Positions 37,441-49,825 of a stretch of 64,000 nt of DNA are shown here, piece after piece. The notes beneath the pieces are model-generated. The model saw only the letters and a program-made list of their open reading frames with translations. It ran no database searches and had not been told where the DNA came from. How positions within the stretch are numbered: the stretch's first letter is position 1; every line of letters begins with the position of its first letter. Source of the DNA: Elmis aenea (taxonomy: Eukaryota > Arthropoda > Insecta > Coleoptera > Elmidae); the NCBI GenBank assembly GCA_947652605.1, contig OX393578.1, forward strand, positions 2,790,001-2,854,000, in the 5' to 3' direction. Made by a program: the position numbers and the translations under genes.

Positions 37441-38391
37441 TTATGGTAGTTTATTGTGATATTTTTCTCTTTTGGAAGCAATCACAGGCGCATCTTCTTG
37501 AAAAATCGGTTCACTGGGACTTTTCCAAAAATCGTGCACATGCGCAATTCTTTCCGCTGGAACCGTGCTCCAGTGATGAATTCGGCATATAACATTAGCC
37601 TTTTCTAAATTGTTGATCTGAAATATCACAGCTTATATTATTCCTGTAAATCGACAAATGTTTCTACTAACAGTGACTGTTATGTAGAATTCTTTGTTTT
37701 GAAGTTCCATATCGGGACCCTTGATCGGTTTCGAAGGAAGAGAAATAGATTCTTCCGGTACGTAATAACCACATTTCCGGAAACACGTTTTAACATGCCA
37801 TGGTTGTACCGTCCAAGGCACTTCTTTGTTCATTACAACAGATAATACCATACGGGACAATGCATCGGCAGTCTAAAATAAACCGAATCGTGATTGCAAG
37901 CAACTTCGTTTATAAACGTCATTACCATTTGGGCGTGCGGGGAACTATGTAACACTTCACCAGATTTCTTCTCGTAATTCTTATAATGTTCTACATTTTC
38001 TGGTGTGGGATATACAGCCAATCCTGGTAACAGTAGGCTGTTGTAGGCGTAATTGTATTTTACTGAAACAAGATCTCCGACATCTCCTACTCCCTCGACG
38101 TAACTGGTCAAAATAACACTTAACGGAGGTAACTTGTCTGTCACTGTATCTTTGACCAAGTCATAAATGTAGTGTCTGGACCTTAGCCGTTTTGGTGAGA
38201 AGCCCGGTTTGTGGAGATATGGCTGGTGTCTCCTTTTCAATACATAAGTTGTCTACAACGAAGTTATTGAGATATGGTTTTGTACAACGTAAAAGTAATA
38301 TTACCCTTAATTGTTGATGTAGAACTTTTTCTGCACTTAAAAACGCGTTGAATTTAATAACCGACACTGCTTTACTTATATTTTGCAGCAT
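37441..38391 (-). CDS. MRPL9: Mitochondrial large-subunit ribosomal protein bL9m
   Basis: A structural protein of the mitochondrial ribosome. Exons on the minus strand are 38391-38305, 38252-37926, 37872-37672 and 37617-37441, giving 263 aa (human about 267). The start is the first in-frame ATG after a stop; it gives MLQNISKAVSVIKFNAFLSA, a plausible matrix-targeting presequence. The bL9 N-domain is clear: LTSYVEGVGDVGDLVSVK, then NSLLLPGLAVYPTPEN. The C-terminal half matches metazoan bL9m (VPWTVQPWHVKTCFRKCGYYVPEESISLP). The exon 3 donor (GTTAGT) was chosen because it keeps the frame and restores YITVTINNLEKANV. The gene is convergent with FAM50, with 196 bp between the stop codons. Confidence 0.93.
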
Positions 38392-41300
38392 TTTTAAACT
38401 GTCTTCGCGTAACACTTTTTTCAAATTGTCATGCTAATATTAAAAGTATATTTAACGACACAAACAAAAATTATCAAAGCAGTAGATTAAAGATTTTAAG
38501 TAATTCTTTGATGCAGAACAACGCAAAACGATAGCTAACCTCGTTTTAAGACATTAGGAATGGATCGATTCATTGGAACTAAAACGTTGTGGTACACTGG
38601 AACTACGGGGGTGTGAAAACATGCAATGACCCAAGAGTTCAAATAAAAGATAATTGCGGAAAGTTAATAATTATTTTAAAAATACCATCCCTACGTTGTT
38701 TTTAAAATAAAAAAATGAATAATAAATGAAGCTTATTAAAATATTATTAAAAAAGGCAACTAAAACTGTTGCGTTTTTGAAAGAATATTTTATTATATAC
38801 CCTGGAATGTACGAAATATTTAATTATTAAGCACTGAACAATGACGGTTTCGCACACACCTTTGAATAAAAAACATTAAAAACATAAAATAAAATGTTTA
38901 AAGTAAGCACAATATAACATAATGATGGCACTTGACTTTTGTGTGCAGATTCCAAGTATTTTTATCAACTAGTTTGCGTTTTCTTTATTGATAAACTAAA
39001 GAATCCGATCTCGTTAAAGATACTTAACAACATAATAAAATAGGAAACTTTATTATTTAGATTTACTTTGCAAAAATGAACTCGTGTTTTTTTTTGAATA
39101 CATGGCAATCGTACAACTTAGCATGTATTTATGCGGTGAATTAAGTTATTTCGAATTTAAAGTTATTGCTATAATTTGTAATACACGTTTTAAACTACTG
39201 TATTTGTTAAAATATGTGTTATAAAGCCCACGAACATTGAAACAGTTCGTTAAAAAAAAAAAATTCAAATGTATCCAGCGCACTAACCTCAGACAAACTC
39301 TGTTTATAACCAATTAAATGCAATATTCAGCGATTTTCTGTCTTCGGTCTTGTTGGTAAACATCTTTTGCACATCCCACTCAAATATTTACACATTTCAT
39401 TTTTATATAACGTAATCCAATAAAAAAAAACACACAAAACTGCGGTTTAAGTGAAGATTGACAGCTGCCATATTGAAAATAAAAGTCAGTCGACCAGTAT
39501 AGTTGGATGCCCGTGACGTCATTTTTTTAACATTGGCGTTTACACAGGGCTTATGGGAGTTTATAAAAAAACCCGATTCCTGATTGTTTGAAAACTAAGC
39601 TGGTCTACTGGTATCTTTTTAAGTTTATAAGAATGGGCAAGTTCGTCCCTTTGAGTAATTCTGAAATGGTTGTTGCATTTAGGGGCTTTTGAGGATATAA
39701 AAGCAATATTATCGTTGTAGTATCTCCGAAAATCAACTTTAAATTAATTATATATGCCGAAAAGCTTAGTTTAGTTTAAAATGTATTAGATTTTTTTAAG
39801 GAAAACTTGTAAATTATGATTGTCAACCCTCAGATGGCTAAAATTGTGAATAAAAATGTCCATAAAACAGTACAAAAACCTAAAACTCGAAAAAATCGAT
39901 TTTTTTAACTAAAGCAATTAGCTTAATACTTTATCTACAAGTTATTTACAGCCTATTTGCTTATTCATTTAATTTTTATCCATGGTTTATGCACAATCTA
40001 ACGAGTTGCAGTAATAGAATTTTAAAAAGGTTATATGTTAAAAAATAATATATGAGTATTGAGTATCACAATGAAATAATAAAGGAACTGCAGCATACAC
40101 GCAAAAACACTAACTATTTAATTGAAAACATGCACGTAACTCATAAAAAATAATAATGTACAAGGAAATACTTAACATATCATTTTAAGAATAAATATAA
40201 TCTTTTGAATATGTATAGAATGAAAAGCTATAATTATTTATTTTTGATTTGGACGCCCCAAAACGTGACTGCCCGTATGTCATTATGACTTGCATGCCTC
40301 ATTGAGCTGGCCTGCCATTATATACGTAGTTTAAACTAGTATTTAGTGAGGTATTAAATAAAATGAATACAAAACTTTTCGAAACTTATTTCCAAGACAC
40401 GTATTTCAATTAAAACTTTTACAGTTTAATTTTTGGATGATAGAAAATTGTGACTCAATTAAAGTTAAATGGGGAAATAAAATTCATTGCTTTTATTTGT
40501 TCTGAGAGATCCTACAGTTAGAAAATTATATACAGAATTACTGTACTTCCAAACAGTATATCTACAATTATTGAAACCTCGATATGCTTGCCTACTTTTA
40601 AAATTAATCCAAAAGGTCTTATAAATCATTTTTGGAAAAAAATATGCATAAAAATATATCCTAATTTTTGCTGTATTGTTAAAAGGCATTATTCAATTCA
40701 GTTTTTTTCCCAAATGGCACCATATTATTGAAGATCAGATTTTTAATGTTTTTAACTGTCTTGCTATGTAAAGTTATTAAAAGTTTTTGCAAGGAAAATA
40801 TCAAAAATAAAAACCGGCATAGAAAATAATAACTTCTGTGAATAAATAAGACCTGTGGCGCCATTTTTTTTTTATGTGGAAGCTAAAGAAGTTGTTTATA
40901 AAGTATGACTAACATTCAAATCCAAGAAATTCTCTTCTATGTAGGGATTTCAACCAGAGATTTTTTAAGAAAAAGATAGGTGATATTAATGAACCTTACT
41001 TAATTAACGCATGATTCATTCACATAATTCAAGCATTGAAAGTTGGTTTTGACCATATCAGAACCACTTTTAAAGAAGTTGAAAGGCGCATCTTTAACAG
41101 TTTAGAGACTTCGTGACCGATAGAAAACGATAATTAAAACCAATATGAATTATATCTAAAAAATGAAAATCAAAACGAACGGCACAGTTAAAAACCAGAT
41201 GGGTCTAATTACTATCTCAAAATTCAGCCAAGGATAATTGAATGCCCAAAAAATGTGTATTTAAACCAGCGGCATTCTTGTGAGCCGAGACCGGGAACTT

Positions 41301-42000
41301 CAGTCATATAAAGAATATTATTTATTGGCAGAGAATACAATAACGTAGTAATGGGATGAGCGGGCCAGGTGTTGCTTGGCCGAAAACAAGCAGGAGACCG
41401 TCTTAGACCGGGACGCGAACTCGCTGGTCAGCTGCACTAAGATGCGGCCCGAGACATACGGGCACTAATGCGATACTCGAACAATATTCAGCATAACTAG
41501 CTGCTCGAGAAGAGCAAGCCGATGGCCGTATGGGCTTGGCTCAAAAAGCGGACCGACTAAATTAAAATTTAAAATGTATAAAATCAATACAACGCATATT
41601 TATACAGTAATTAGAACACGCATCATCGCCGGCCATTAACATGCAAATCGCTACACTAATGGCCAGTCTATAATTTCATGTAATGGCAACTACGATCTCG
41701 CTTTGGTTAATTCATTTTAACGACGTCCACTCGTCAAGATTACACAGTTATTTATTATTTTGTTTAGTAAATGGAGGCATCATCAACAGGATATAATCTC
41801 GATTAAGGATTTTAAATTTTGCAATAGGCATTACTCGAGAGGGGCCGTCGAATCGGTCGCTAAAGCGTGCTGAAATATTTTAATATCAGAGCAAAGAATT
41901 GAATTGAAACTTAACATCAAAATCCACATTTTTAAATGTAATTTTGTGTTCATATTATCCTTAAATTGGCCATTTTCGACTTCCGAACGGTCGGTTTACG
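38392..42000. other. Gene-poor, AT-rich stretch
   Basis: I recognise no gene here. A GC-richer island lies at about 41280-41540 without a recognised protein. Just after it, at 41631-41664, is the cluster of homeodomain- and POU-like sites described separately. The first ~200 bp should contain the MRPL9 promoter. Confidence 0.35.
41631..41664. promoter_or_regulatory. Candidate POU/homeodomain site cluster
   Basis: An exact octamer ATGCAAAT at 41641-41648 lies between two inverted copies of GGCCATTA (41631-41638, and TAATGGCC at 41657-41664). TAAT cores are homeodomain contacts and ATGCAAAT is the POU consensus. The symmetric arrangement is seen in the sequence; a regulatory role is inference. 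Confidence 0.35.
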
Positions 42001-42003
42001 TAC

Positions 42004-43200
42004 GTAGGGCCGGCCCTAGTAAGCGTGGGGCCCGACGCAAGGACAAGCTGCGGAGCCCCCTCCCCACAAACAAAATTATTTATACACTATCATACAAATA
42101 ATTTATGTTTTTAAATAAAATTTTGAACAAACAAGCTAAAATAACATCATAACAAAGAACAAACATAACAAAACATAAAATTTGACAAATTGACTATGAA
42201 CGAAGGAACGCAGAACAACTCATATTTTTATAAACGAAATAGAATCTCAATAGAAATTAATCTTTCTAGGTTTTGCTTCCGCAAAATCTTTTAATAGGTT
42301 GTCGAAGTCGATCTCCCTCATGACTTCACTTTCGATTGACATAATTGCGAGTGAATTTAGTTCTTCAGAAATAGTGGATGGTAAATACATTTTAATTAAT
42401 TTTAATTTTGAAAAACTTCTTTCGCCCGCAAAGTCTGTTACCCTTACCGGTATAGTAAGGAAGATCCTTAGTGCAATAAATAAATTTGGAAACGAGGTTG
42501 GACGATTATTAAAAGCCAAATATTTAAGTACATTTAAAGGATTGCCACAACTTTGTGGAATAGTTACTTTTAAAGCTTCTATTTCACCCGTCAACATGAA
42601 TCCATTTAAGTCCGCCGATTCGCCGTATTTCAAAGCAATTTGTAAATCAGAAGCACATTTTAATGTAGCCTCTTTGGATTGATTGTGAAATGTCCATAAA
42701 AAACTAAATAAATCTATGGTCTCTTTTAATTGTTTAAATCGAGGTTGAAGAGACTGCAGTGTTTGATCTAACACTTGATTAGAACAGTTTATTTTGTATG
42801 CTTCCTTTGCATCAACAACAGGGTCGTCTGAGGACTCGTATGCAAATTGTCTTTTGCGTTTCCATAAACGTTTCAACTGGAATTGTGGAATAACATCTAA
42901 ATCTTTTGCAAGATCATTTACACCGATTAATACATCTTTAAAACCTATTTCTCAGTACACTCTAGCCATTTGCATAATTTTTCAAAAGTGAGTATTACCG
43001 AAGACAGATCTGAGGTTTCACTTTTTGTAATTCTTTGCTTACTAAGTTTACTTGGAAAAGCAAATCATGCCAGAAAACTGAAGATACCAGGAATTTGTAA
43101 CCTTTCATTTGAGTAGCCAAAGATTCTGCTTCACTTTTTGCGTTTCCGTAAACGTTTCAACTGGAATTATTTCACGAAAGCTCATTTAAACGAGAAAAAA
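42004..43200 (-). pseudogene. Decayed hAT transposon (ZMYM1-like transposase)
   Basis: The minus-strand frame 42876-42247 (about 209 codons) is the C-terminal part of a hAT-family transposase. Its dimerisation region is clear: NLFIALRIFLTIPVRVTDFA, then ERSFSKLKLIK, then NSLAIMSIE. Related but broken coding sequence continues upstream to about 43150 in shifted frames (SEAESLATQMKGYKFLVSS). The end near 42007 reads GGGCCGGCCCTAG, then GTGGGGCCCG, typical of ends of this hAT group. The N-terminal BED finger and the other terminus were not found, so it is an inactive fragment. Confidence 0.8.
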
Positions 43201-43339
43201 AGCACATTTAACTATTCCATAGCCAACTTCGCGGCCCATAAGAAAAAATGAAATTATGGTAATCTCAAAAATGGTAAGTGCTAAAAAAATCTAACATAAC
43301 AGTTACATTTTCCATTAAAAAGTACCTCAAGAAAGTACA

Positions 43340-43552
43340 AATAAAATTGTTCTAATGATTAAGAAGATTAAGAAAGAAATTCGACATTTTTATATTTTTT
43401 GCTATAACATCTGAAGCACGAGGAATTTTGTACTTTTAAAAATTGATTGTGGCTCCTCTCACACTTGGGAATAATTCATCTAATTTAAACAAACCTGTAT
43501 CTCTTATAATAAGCGAGATCCCCATGCTAGAAATGTAATCTGGGACACCCTG
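43340..43552 (-). mobile_element. Half of a palindromic MITE, truncated
   Basis: Read on the minus strand it starts CAGGGTGTCCCAGATTACAT after TA (43553-43554) and contains the block GGGGATCTCGCTTATTATAA. About 200 bp match, in the opposite direction, the element at 51195. The second arm is missing. Confidence 0.7.
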
Positions 43553-44240
43553 TATGTGTTTTTTAACAACAATAAAAACATTTATGCTAAAGACAAATTA
43601 TTTAACCGACTCATTTATGTGGAGTATTTTAACGATTTATAAATGTGTCGTGAAAGGACCAAGTAGCATTCGAGTTTGCAACCCCCGATAAACTTTAAAG
43701 TTTGCCAGGGAACTGTAACACAAAAGCCAAAAAACTTCATAATTACCGTAGTAGTATCGCATTTCTACCGTGTATCTGAATTGAAAATTGTTTCCGAGCT
43801 TTATTTAATTAGTTCTGTACGACTATCAGCAAGCAGCTAGCGGTGTCTTAACTCCGAGTTAAGCAATTAAATCTCTTTGCAAGCCGCATACGTAACGAGA
43901 AATTTATGCAAATTGCAAATACGTTTGCGACTGAAAATTAACAATTTAGGGTGGTTGAGGGCGTGCTCTCGAGCCAACAGTAAAGTAGCGTTCTTTTAAA
44001 ACAATTTTGCCCGTTTTAAAACCGTTCTGTATGATAAAGCTACTCCAGAATTAAAAGCATGGGCACACTAATTTAATCTTACGAATTTAATGCAAAAACA
44101 AAAATAACTTCCATTGTGGTACAACTTTTTCATTTAGCCTATATTTAACTCCACATGATGCGTTGCATAATTTTGCACAAAATTCTGCTGGCATAGTTTT
44201 GTGCACGATGGGGGTTCGCCCTCCGATTAACAGGTTAACT
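43553..44240. other. No recognised gene
   Basis: AT-rich sequence between two transposon remnants. I see no coding region or repeat here. Confidence 0.35.
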
Positions 44241-44279
44241 TTTGGTACAAAAATTACCAAGTAGAGTCAATTTGTGACC

Positions 44280-45625
44280 ACAATTTTATTTTGGCTTGGA
44301 AGATAAATAATAACAAGGAAAACCAGAAGCTGTTCTTCGGAGTTTTATGTAATATGAGAAAAAATGAAACAGGAACTATAAAAATTATCAAAGATAACGA
44401 AGGAAAAATAATAACAGAAGAAGGAAAGATCATGGAAAGATGGCGACAATACTTTAAAGATCTCTTAGAAGGAAAAGATGCGGAAAGCAATGTGAAAATA
44501 CCAGAATACAACGTAAAGGAGGAAGAAGAAATAAGTACAGAAGAAATAAAAGAAGCACTAAATAAAATGAAAACAGGAAAAGCACCAGGGTATGATCAAA
44601 TAACAACGGAGACGACAAAGGCTTAATCGGAGTGAGCTTTATTGGAACTCTTAAGCCTATTTAATAAAGTATACAAAGAGGGAGAGGCGCCAGAGAATTA
44701 GAGGATGGGGACAATAACACCTATATATAAAATTTGGCACATTAAAGACTGTAAAAACTACAGAGGTGTCACACTAATTAGTACAGTAGCAAAATTATAT
44801 GCTACACTACTGGAGAAGAGACTAAGGATGCAGATGGAAATGATACTAGAAGAAAGTCAAATGGATTTTAGACCAAATCGTGGAGTAAACGATGGTTTAT
44901 TCATTGTTCGGCAGATAGCGGAGAAAGCCATGATGGAGGGATGTGATGTACATAGCTGCTTTGATAAGGTTAGAAGAGAAGATATATGGGCGATTTTAGA
45001 AAAAAGAGAAACTTCAAAAAACCTGACCAAAGGAATAAAAAGCTTATAAAAGAAAACAATAAACACATTCCTAGGGAAAAAAGAAATCCCGAAAGAAATA
45101 AGAATAGAAATACCTACATAAAAAATTAGTCACCCCTATGCTAACATATGCCTTTGAGACATGGACCACAATAGAAAAACACAAAAAGGCTTTGGTAGCA
45201 ACCGAGATGCGATTCCTGAGAAAAGTAGAAAATATAACCAAATTGGACAAAATAGAAATATAACACACAGAGAAAATTTTAAAGTGAAACCAATAAGAAA
45301 TAAAATAGAAGGAATACTGCGATGGTTCGGTCTTGTAAAACGAATGGACAACATAAGGTTAACAATAAAAGTGTTTGAAGCGAGAAGTACCAAAAAGAAA
45401 ACAAGAGGCAGACCAAGGAAGAGGTGGCAGGAAGGAATAAAACAAGCACTGGACAGTAGAGAAACAAAGTGAGATAACGTATGGAATAAGACTCAAAACA
45501 GAAGAGAATGGAGGAAGATATGGAAGACACCGACAAATGAAAAATGAAAACTCAACTCCCCCACAATGCCTTACACCCGTGAGGGTAGATAAGCCATAGC
45601 TTAAGTAAGTAAGTAAAGATAAATA
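44280..45625 (+). pseudogene. Degenerate non-LTR retrotransposon, reverse transcriptase region
   Basis: Open pieces in plus-strand frames add up to the 3' half of a non-LTR element. RT finger motif KMKTGKAPGYDQI lies near 44570; KNYRGVTLISTVAKLYATLL near 44755; and QMDFRPNRGVNDGLFIVRQI near 44860. A typical C-terminal segment, TRGRPRKRWQEGIKQALDS, lies near 45405. Stops and shifts separate the pieces, and the catalytic FADD box is lost in the gap. The 3' end runs into a short TAAG repeat tail at about 45602-45616, as in CR1/L2-like elements. It is not functional. Confidence 0.85.
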
Positions 45626-47860
45626 AACGAAACTTATTTGGCATGAATTAATATAAATACCTTATCTTTTTTTCTAATAATAATCTTGTGGGCATGCTAG
45701 GCTAATAGAAAAACTATCGTCTCTTGATAATCAAGCTTATTAAATGGAAAGCTTGTTATTGATGAGGAGATGAGTCTTGAAATTGGTCTAGCATTTCCAC
45801 CAGAAATCCTTCGAATAAAAAATTATCGGTTTTTAATTAAAGTAATTTCAAACAATAAATAAATCATTTAAATAAATCAAGCTATTTTCCCACCACCCAG
45901 GTGAGTTCTTGGTGTGTATATATTATGGAAATAAGTACTGAAAATACATTCGACTAGTTTTGACCCTTAACATGTTTAGGGTTGCTTCACAGAAAGTTTT
46001 GATTTACGAATGGGCAAAATTTAAGATTTAAGCTTATTCTTGAAATGTCGAGATAGCAAAAATTCGTAGGCGTTTATAACTAGGTCATAGCGCGGCTCTC
46101 GAGAATTTTGCAGGTGTTAATGTACTTGGTGGACGTGCCCCAAAACTTTTATGGAGACAAGTGGAAGTGCAGCACCATAACATTCGTCATCTGCTGTCAT
46201 TAATTAAGAAGTGGGTTCGGTTAATCTATCATCGTCGTGTTGCAGGCACAATAAGTAATGATGGGCCTCAGTTGCTGGTCAGACTTGGTGCTTAAACGTG
46301 TGCATATCTTTATTAAAACGTTACAATTTGAAAGAAACATATCGGCGAGTGCCATGTAATCAGTGCCAGAACGTTCAGGGTCTCCGCTATTAATCCAGTG
46401 ACAACTGAACAAACCCCATCTCCCAACAATCAGGTATATGCTATTGATTGAAGGAACAAATAAATTATTAAAGATTTCCTTTGACAATGGAATATTTTAT
46501 TAATAGTCGTAGCTTTTGTTATCATTGCAATGCTGTAACGAACTTTCAAATTATCCAGGAAACGCAGTATTACTCCATTCATTAATGGTAACTCGATGGT
46601 TGTATTCTAATACTCGAGTAACTAAAAATCAACTAATAAAAGTAGAAAATAAACGAGATATTGCAAAATAGTGGCTTGAATAGTGTCCTTTATTGTTAAT
46701 AACAAATACCTTTGTTTATCGGAAGCAAACATACTTTAAAGATCGTTAAGAGTTGCAACAGCTTTAAGCATCGGTGTATTCGATATAAATAAAAGAACTA
46801 CCTCCACAAAAAATGTTCTGAGAAAAAGAACACTAAACGAAATAGGTAGGGAGCTGTAAAATAAATTGAAATATTGACTTGCATTTTCATATTTCCTTGT
46901 AGTTTCTGAGCGCAAAATAAAGAAAGAAGTTTAAGATACAAGGAAAGTTACTCAAGTTTTTTGAATCGTTGTTAAAAAGCGATGGTTTTGTTGTAATTTC
47001 ATGCGATTTATTTTTGCCAATGGGCTAATCACGTACGTAAGGGAACCACCTCCTACACCCGGGAGAATTAAAATGAATTAAATCTTAACTGAGCCAAGAA
47101 AGAACATTTTATGAATAATTTAATAACACCAATTCCTTGCTTTATTTCTAGAAATCATTTTATCCTTGTGTTCATTTATGTGTTGTTATGATTTGTTCAA
47201 CATGAGAAACAAATTGTTTAGCATTTATAATAAGCCAAAGGTTTTAAAAAAAATGCGTTACATGTTCTTTTAATTAGCCATTCGTGTTACATTTCTTCTG
47301 TATGCAAAAGAGAGTAGACTCGATAAAAACTACACCTTCAAGAAATTGTATGCATAATGCAGTCGCCTAGAAAACATTTGGTGAGACGGTTTACACTAAC
47401 GAATACACACAAACACTAGTAAATATGTAAATGTCTTGATCAGGTGCTAAAATCTTTATGGTAGGTATAATTAGTGAGCACTTGGTTCCTTATCAGCAGC
47501 CGGCTTAAAGATTCTTATCTTCAGTAAGGTAATTTGTCACATTTCCGGTGGCCTCGGGCTAGGACCACTATACAAATAGACGAATAGTGAGAATTGTTGC
47601 TAGCAACCGAATGGAAACACAAAAAAAGCTGAATAACTAGCGCAGTGTTGCGAGAATGCTTTTCGAAAAGAATGGAGTGAACTGTGTTCGATGATGGAAT
47701 TCTTTGATTAATTCATTTTAAACTTTAAATACAAATACACATTAAATAAGTTAAAAATTATCTTTCCTTATTAAATAACAATTGTTTCTTGAAGATAATC
47801 GATACTAGTTTCGAGACTCCAGTCTCTTCTACGTAGGATTTATTTAGTTGTTTAAAAATA
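45626..47860. other. Gene-poor stretch
   Basis: I recognise no gene. A short phrase near 47766-47850 (CAATTGTTTCTTGAAGATAA, then ACTAGTTTCGAGAC) recurs in altered form near 54690-54740 and marks an unidentified dispersed repeat. Confidence 0.35.
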
Positions 47861-47862
47861 TA

Positions 47863-48024
47863 CAGGGATGCGCAAAAGTATGGAAACAGACAAATATCTA
47901 GAATACTATTGCAGATAGAAAAATAGAAAAATACCATAACGCTCAGATACAACATTAATTTCATTGTTATATCTGCAATAGTATTCTAGATATTTGTCTG
48001 TTTCCATACTTTTGCCCATCCCTG
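47863..48024. mobile_element. Near-perfect hairpin MITE (162 bp), TA target duplication
   Basis: Arms of 55 bp starting CAGGGATG(C/G)GCAAAAG are inverted copies with one mismatch, flanked by TA at 47861-47862 and 48025-48026. The loop is about 50 bp and non-coding. High arm identity means recent insertion or ongoing correction between arms. It is of the Tc1/mariner type by its ends and duplication. Confidence 0.9.
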
Positions 48025-49460
48025 TATATTATGTGTAATCTGATAGTTTGATATAACTATTTTAGAACTTCGTGTTATTCAAACTTTGTGTTTTGAAATC
48101 TGCAAGTGAATATCAATAATTAATATAAATAAGAAAATAATCTACCGATAAGAGATGAAAGTCTTCTAACTGGTATTAATTTTTTTTTATAAAGTAGTTC
48201 TTCTAGAAATAAATTTTATGAAACTCATTTACATTTAAATTTATTATTCTGAATGGAAATTAAATGGCCACATATGCAAACTATTACAAACAGTATTTCA
48301 ATTATTAAAACAACCATTTGGGAACTTGTGAATTACTTTGTTCGAGGCGAAGAGAATTTATTTGCCGAGCGTAAATTTAAATTTCTTAGTCGAAACAGGT
48401 GTAACTAAGATATTAATGATTAGTTGTAGTTGTCGAATGTACACCAACTATTAGTAAATGTCATCATATCTGAACATCTCCGAGATGCTGGTATGCAGGT
48501 GAGCGATTGAAATATAAGGACTGAGGTGGCTATGAAGCACATTCCGTGGAACTTATACGTGGATATTTTTTATGCATGTTATTTTGCAGGTGTCATTTAA
48601 CATCACCGTTTGAAAATGTCATTTGCCTCGTTTTGGTACGACATAGTATATCCTACACAAGTATCAAGTTACCTGTGCGAATTAAACGAAATCGTTTAAT
48701 TATTAATGTGTTTTATTTATGGTGTTTGCAGTGGAAACGAAGGATAAAAACAAAAATAAAGTTGTTGACAGTAAAATTACAAGTTTTTTCCCGCGGTTCG
48801 TGCATTTTTGGGTGTTAAAGTTTTAACGCGCTTTTTCCCCTAAGCTGTTAAATTTATATTACTCGTAATAAATTTATTAATTAACGAACACTTAAACTGC
48901 AACATAAAAATGTGCCGAATGTAAAGAATGTTTCACAATTAAAATAGATACAGGCTCAGAATAACATAAAAATAAACTCAAAATTATGATGTGTGGTAAA
49001 AATACTTCCTTCAGCTTTGAAGTCAAAATTTTGTAAAAAAAATGTTATTTTTCTCGTCATGGAACATTTCAATAGGTCTTTCTCGAGGTGATTTTTTGAG
49101 AAAATGGTCAAAATCTGTGATTACCAGAAGCAATGAATGTTCTTTGTCATATTTATATTGGAAACAACCGCGAATTTCTTTTTTTATTTGTTGCTGATCA
49201 GGTAAAGAAACTAATTTTAAAATGTACTGCAATACAAGTCTTAAGTACCGGAAAAGTACTGAAGTAAAATAATACTTAAGTAATGCCCAGCTCTGCCACC
49301 ATCAGATTCGGCTTAAAAAGTTGCTTCGGCAATGTTTTCACACATTTAAAATATTTTATACCCCAAAGGAGTTATAGACGATTTTCAAAAATCGTATTTT
49401 CCGGTGTTTCCTAATTTTCTCGGATATCGTTTGAGATATTTCCAATTTCTTTTCGGATTA
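48025..49460. other. Gene-poor stretch
   Basis: AT-rich sequence with no recognised gene or complete repeat. Confidence 0.35.
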
Positions 49461-49563
49461 TTAATGAGCACAACATTTAGCAACTTTGTCAAATTTAAAC
49501 CTATACTCTAGCTATTATAATAAGCGAGATCCCCATGCTTAAACTCGAATTTCAATCACCCTG
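49461..49563 (-). mobile_element. Terminal fragment of a palindromic MITE
   Basis: Ends with TTCAATCACCCTG before TA and contains the inverse of the GGGGATCTCGCTTATTATAA block, followed inward by AGGTTTAAATTTG-like sequence (inverse). It matches the ends of the element at 24827-25533. The other arm is absent. Confidence 0.7.
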
Positions 49564-49579
49564 TATATCATTTTTGCTA

Positions 49580-49825
49580 TGTCGTCCATAATCGTAATAA
49601 AAAACTGGGCTCAGAATACTACCTTGTTTGACTCCTTTTGTTGTCATAAAGTCCTTAGATGTATTGCCTCTCTTTCTCACAACGTTTTCTGTTTTGTAGT
49701 AGGTACAGACTTTTCACTACCTTGATCAACTCTGTCACGTACCTACTCCTCTTTCTTTCATTGCCTTTCGTATTTCTTCTCTATTGACACTATCAAAAGC
49801 TTTTTCTAGGTCGATTGTAAATATT
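49580..49825 (-). pseudogene. Non-LTR reverse transcriptase fragment
   Basis: The minus strand encodes FTIDLEKAFDSVNREEI near 49815-49765, the RT palm motif A. After broken sequence comes GVKQGSILSPVF near 49640-49600, the conserved motif before the catalytic box. It is too short and interrupted to be active. Confidence 0.8.

Noticed and set aside
38305..38424. Longer MRPL9 N-terminus starting at 38424
   Set aside because: It would start at TTG. An in-frame stop lies just upstream and the first ATG is at 38391, which gives a plausible targeting presequence.
44280..45625. Functional retrotransposon
   Set aside because: The reverse transcriptase is interrupted by stops and shifts, lacks its catalytic box and has no endonuclease domain in view.
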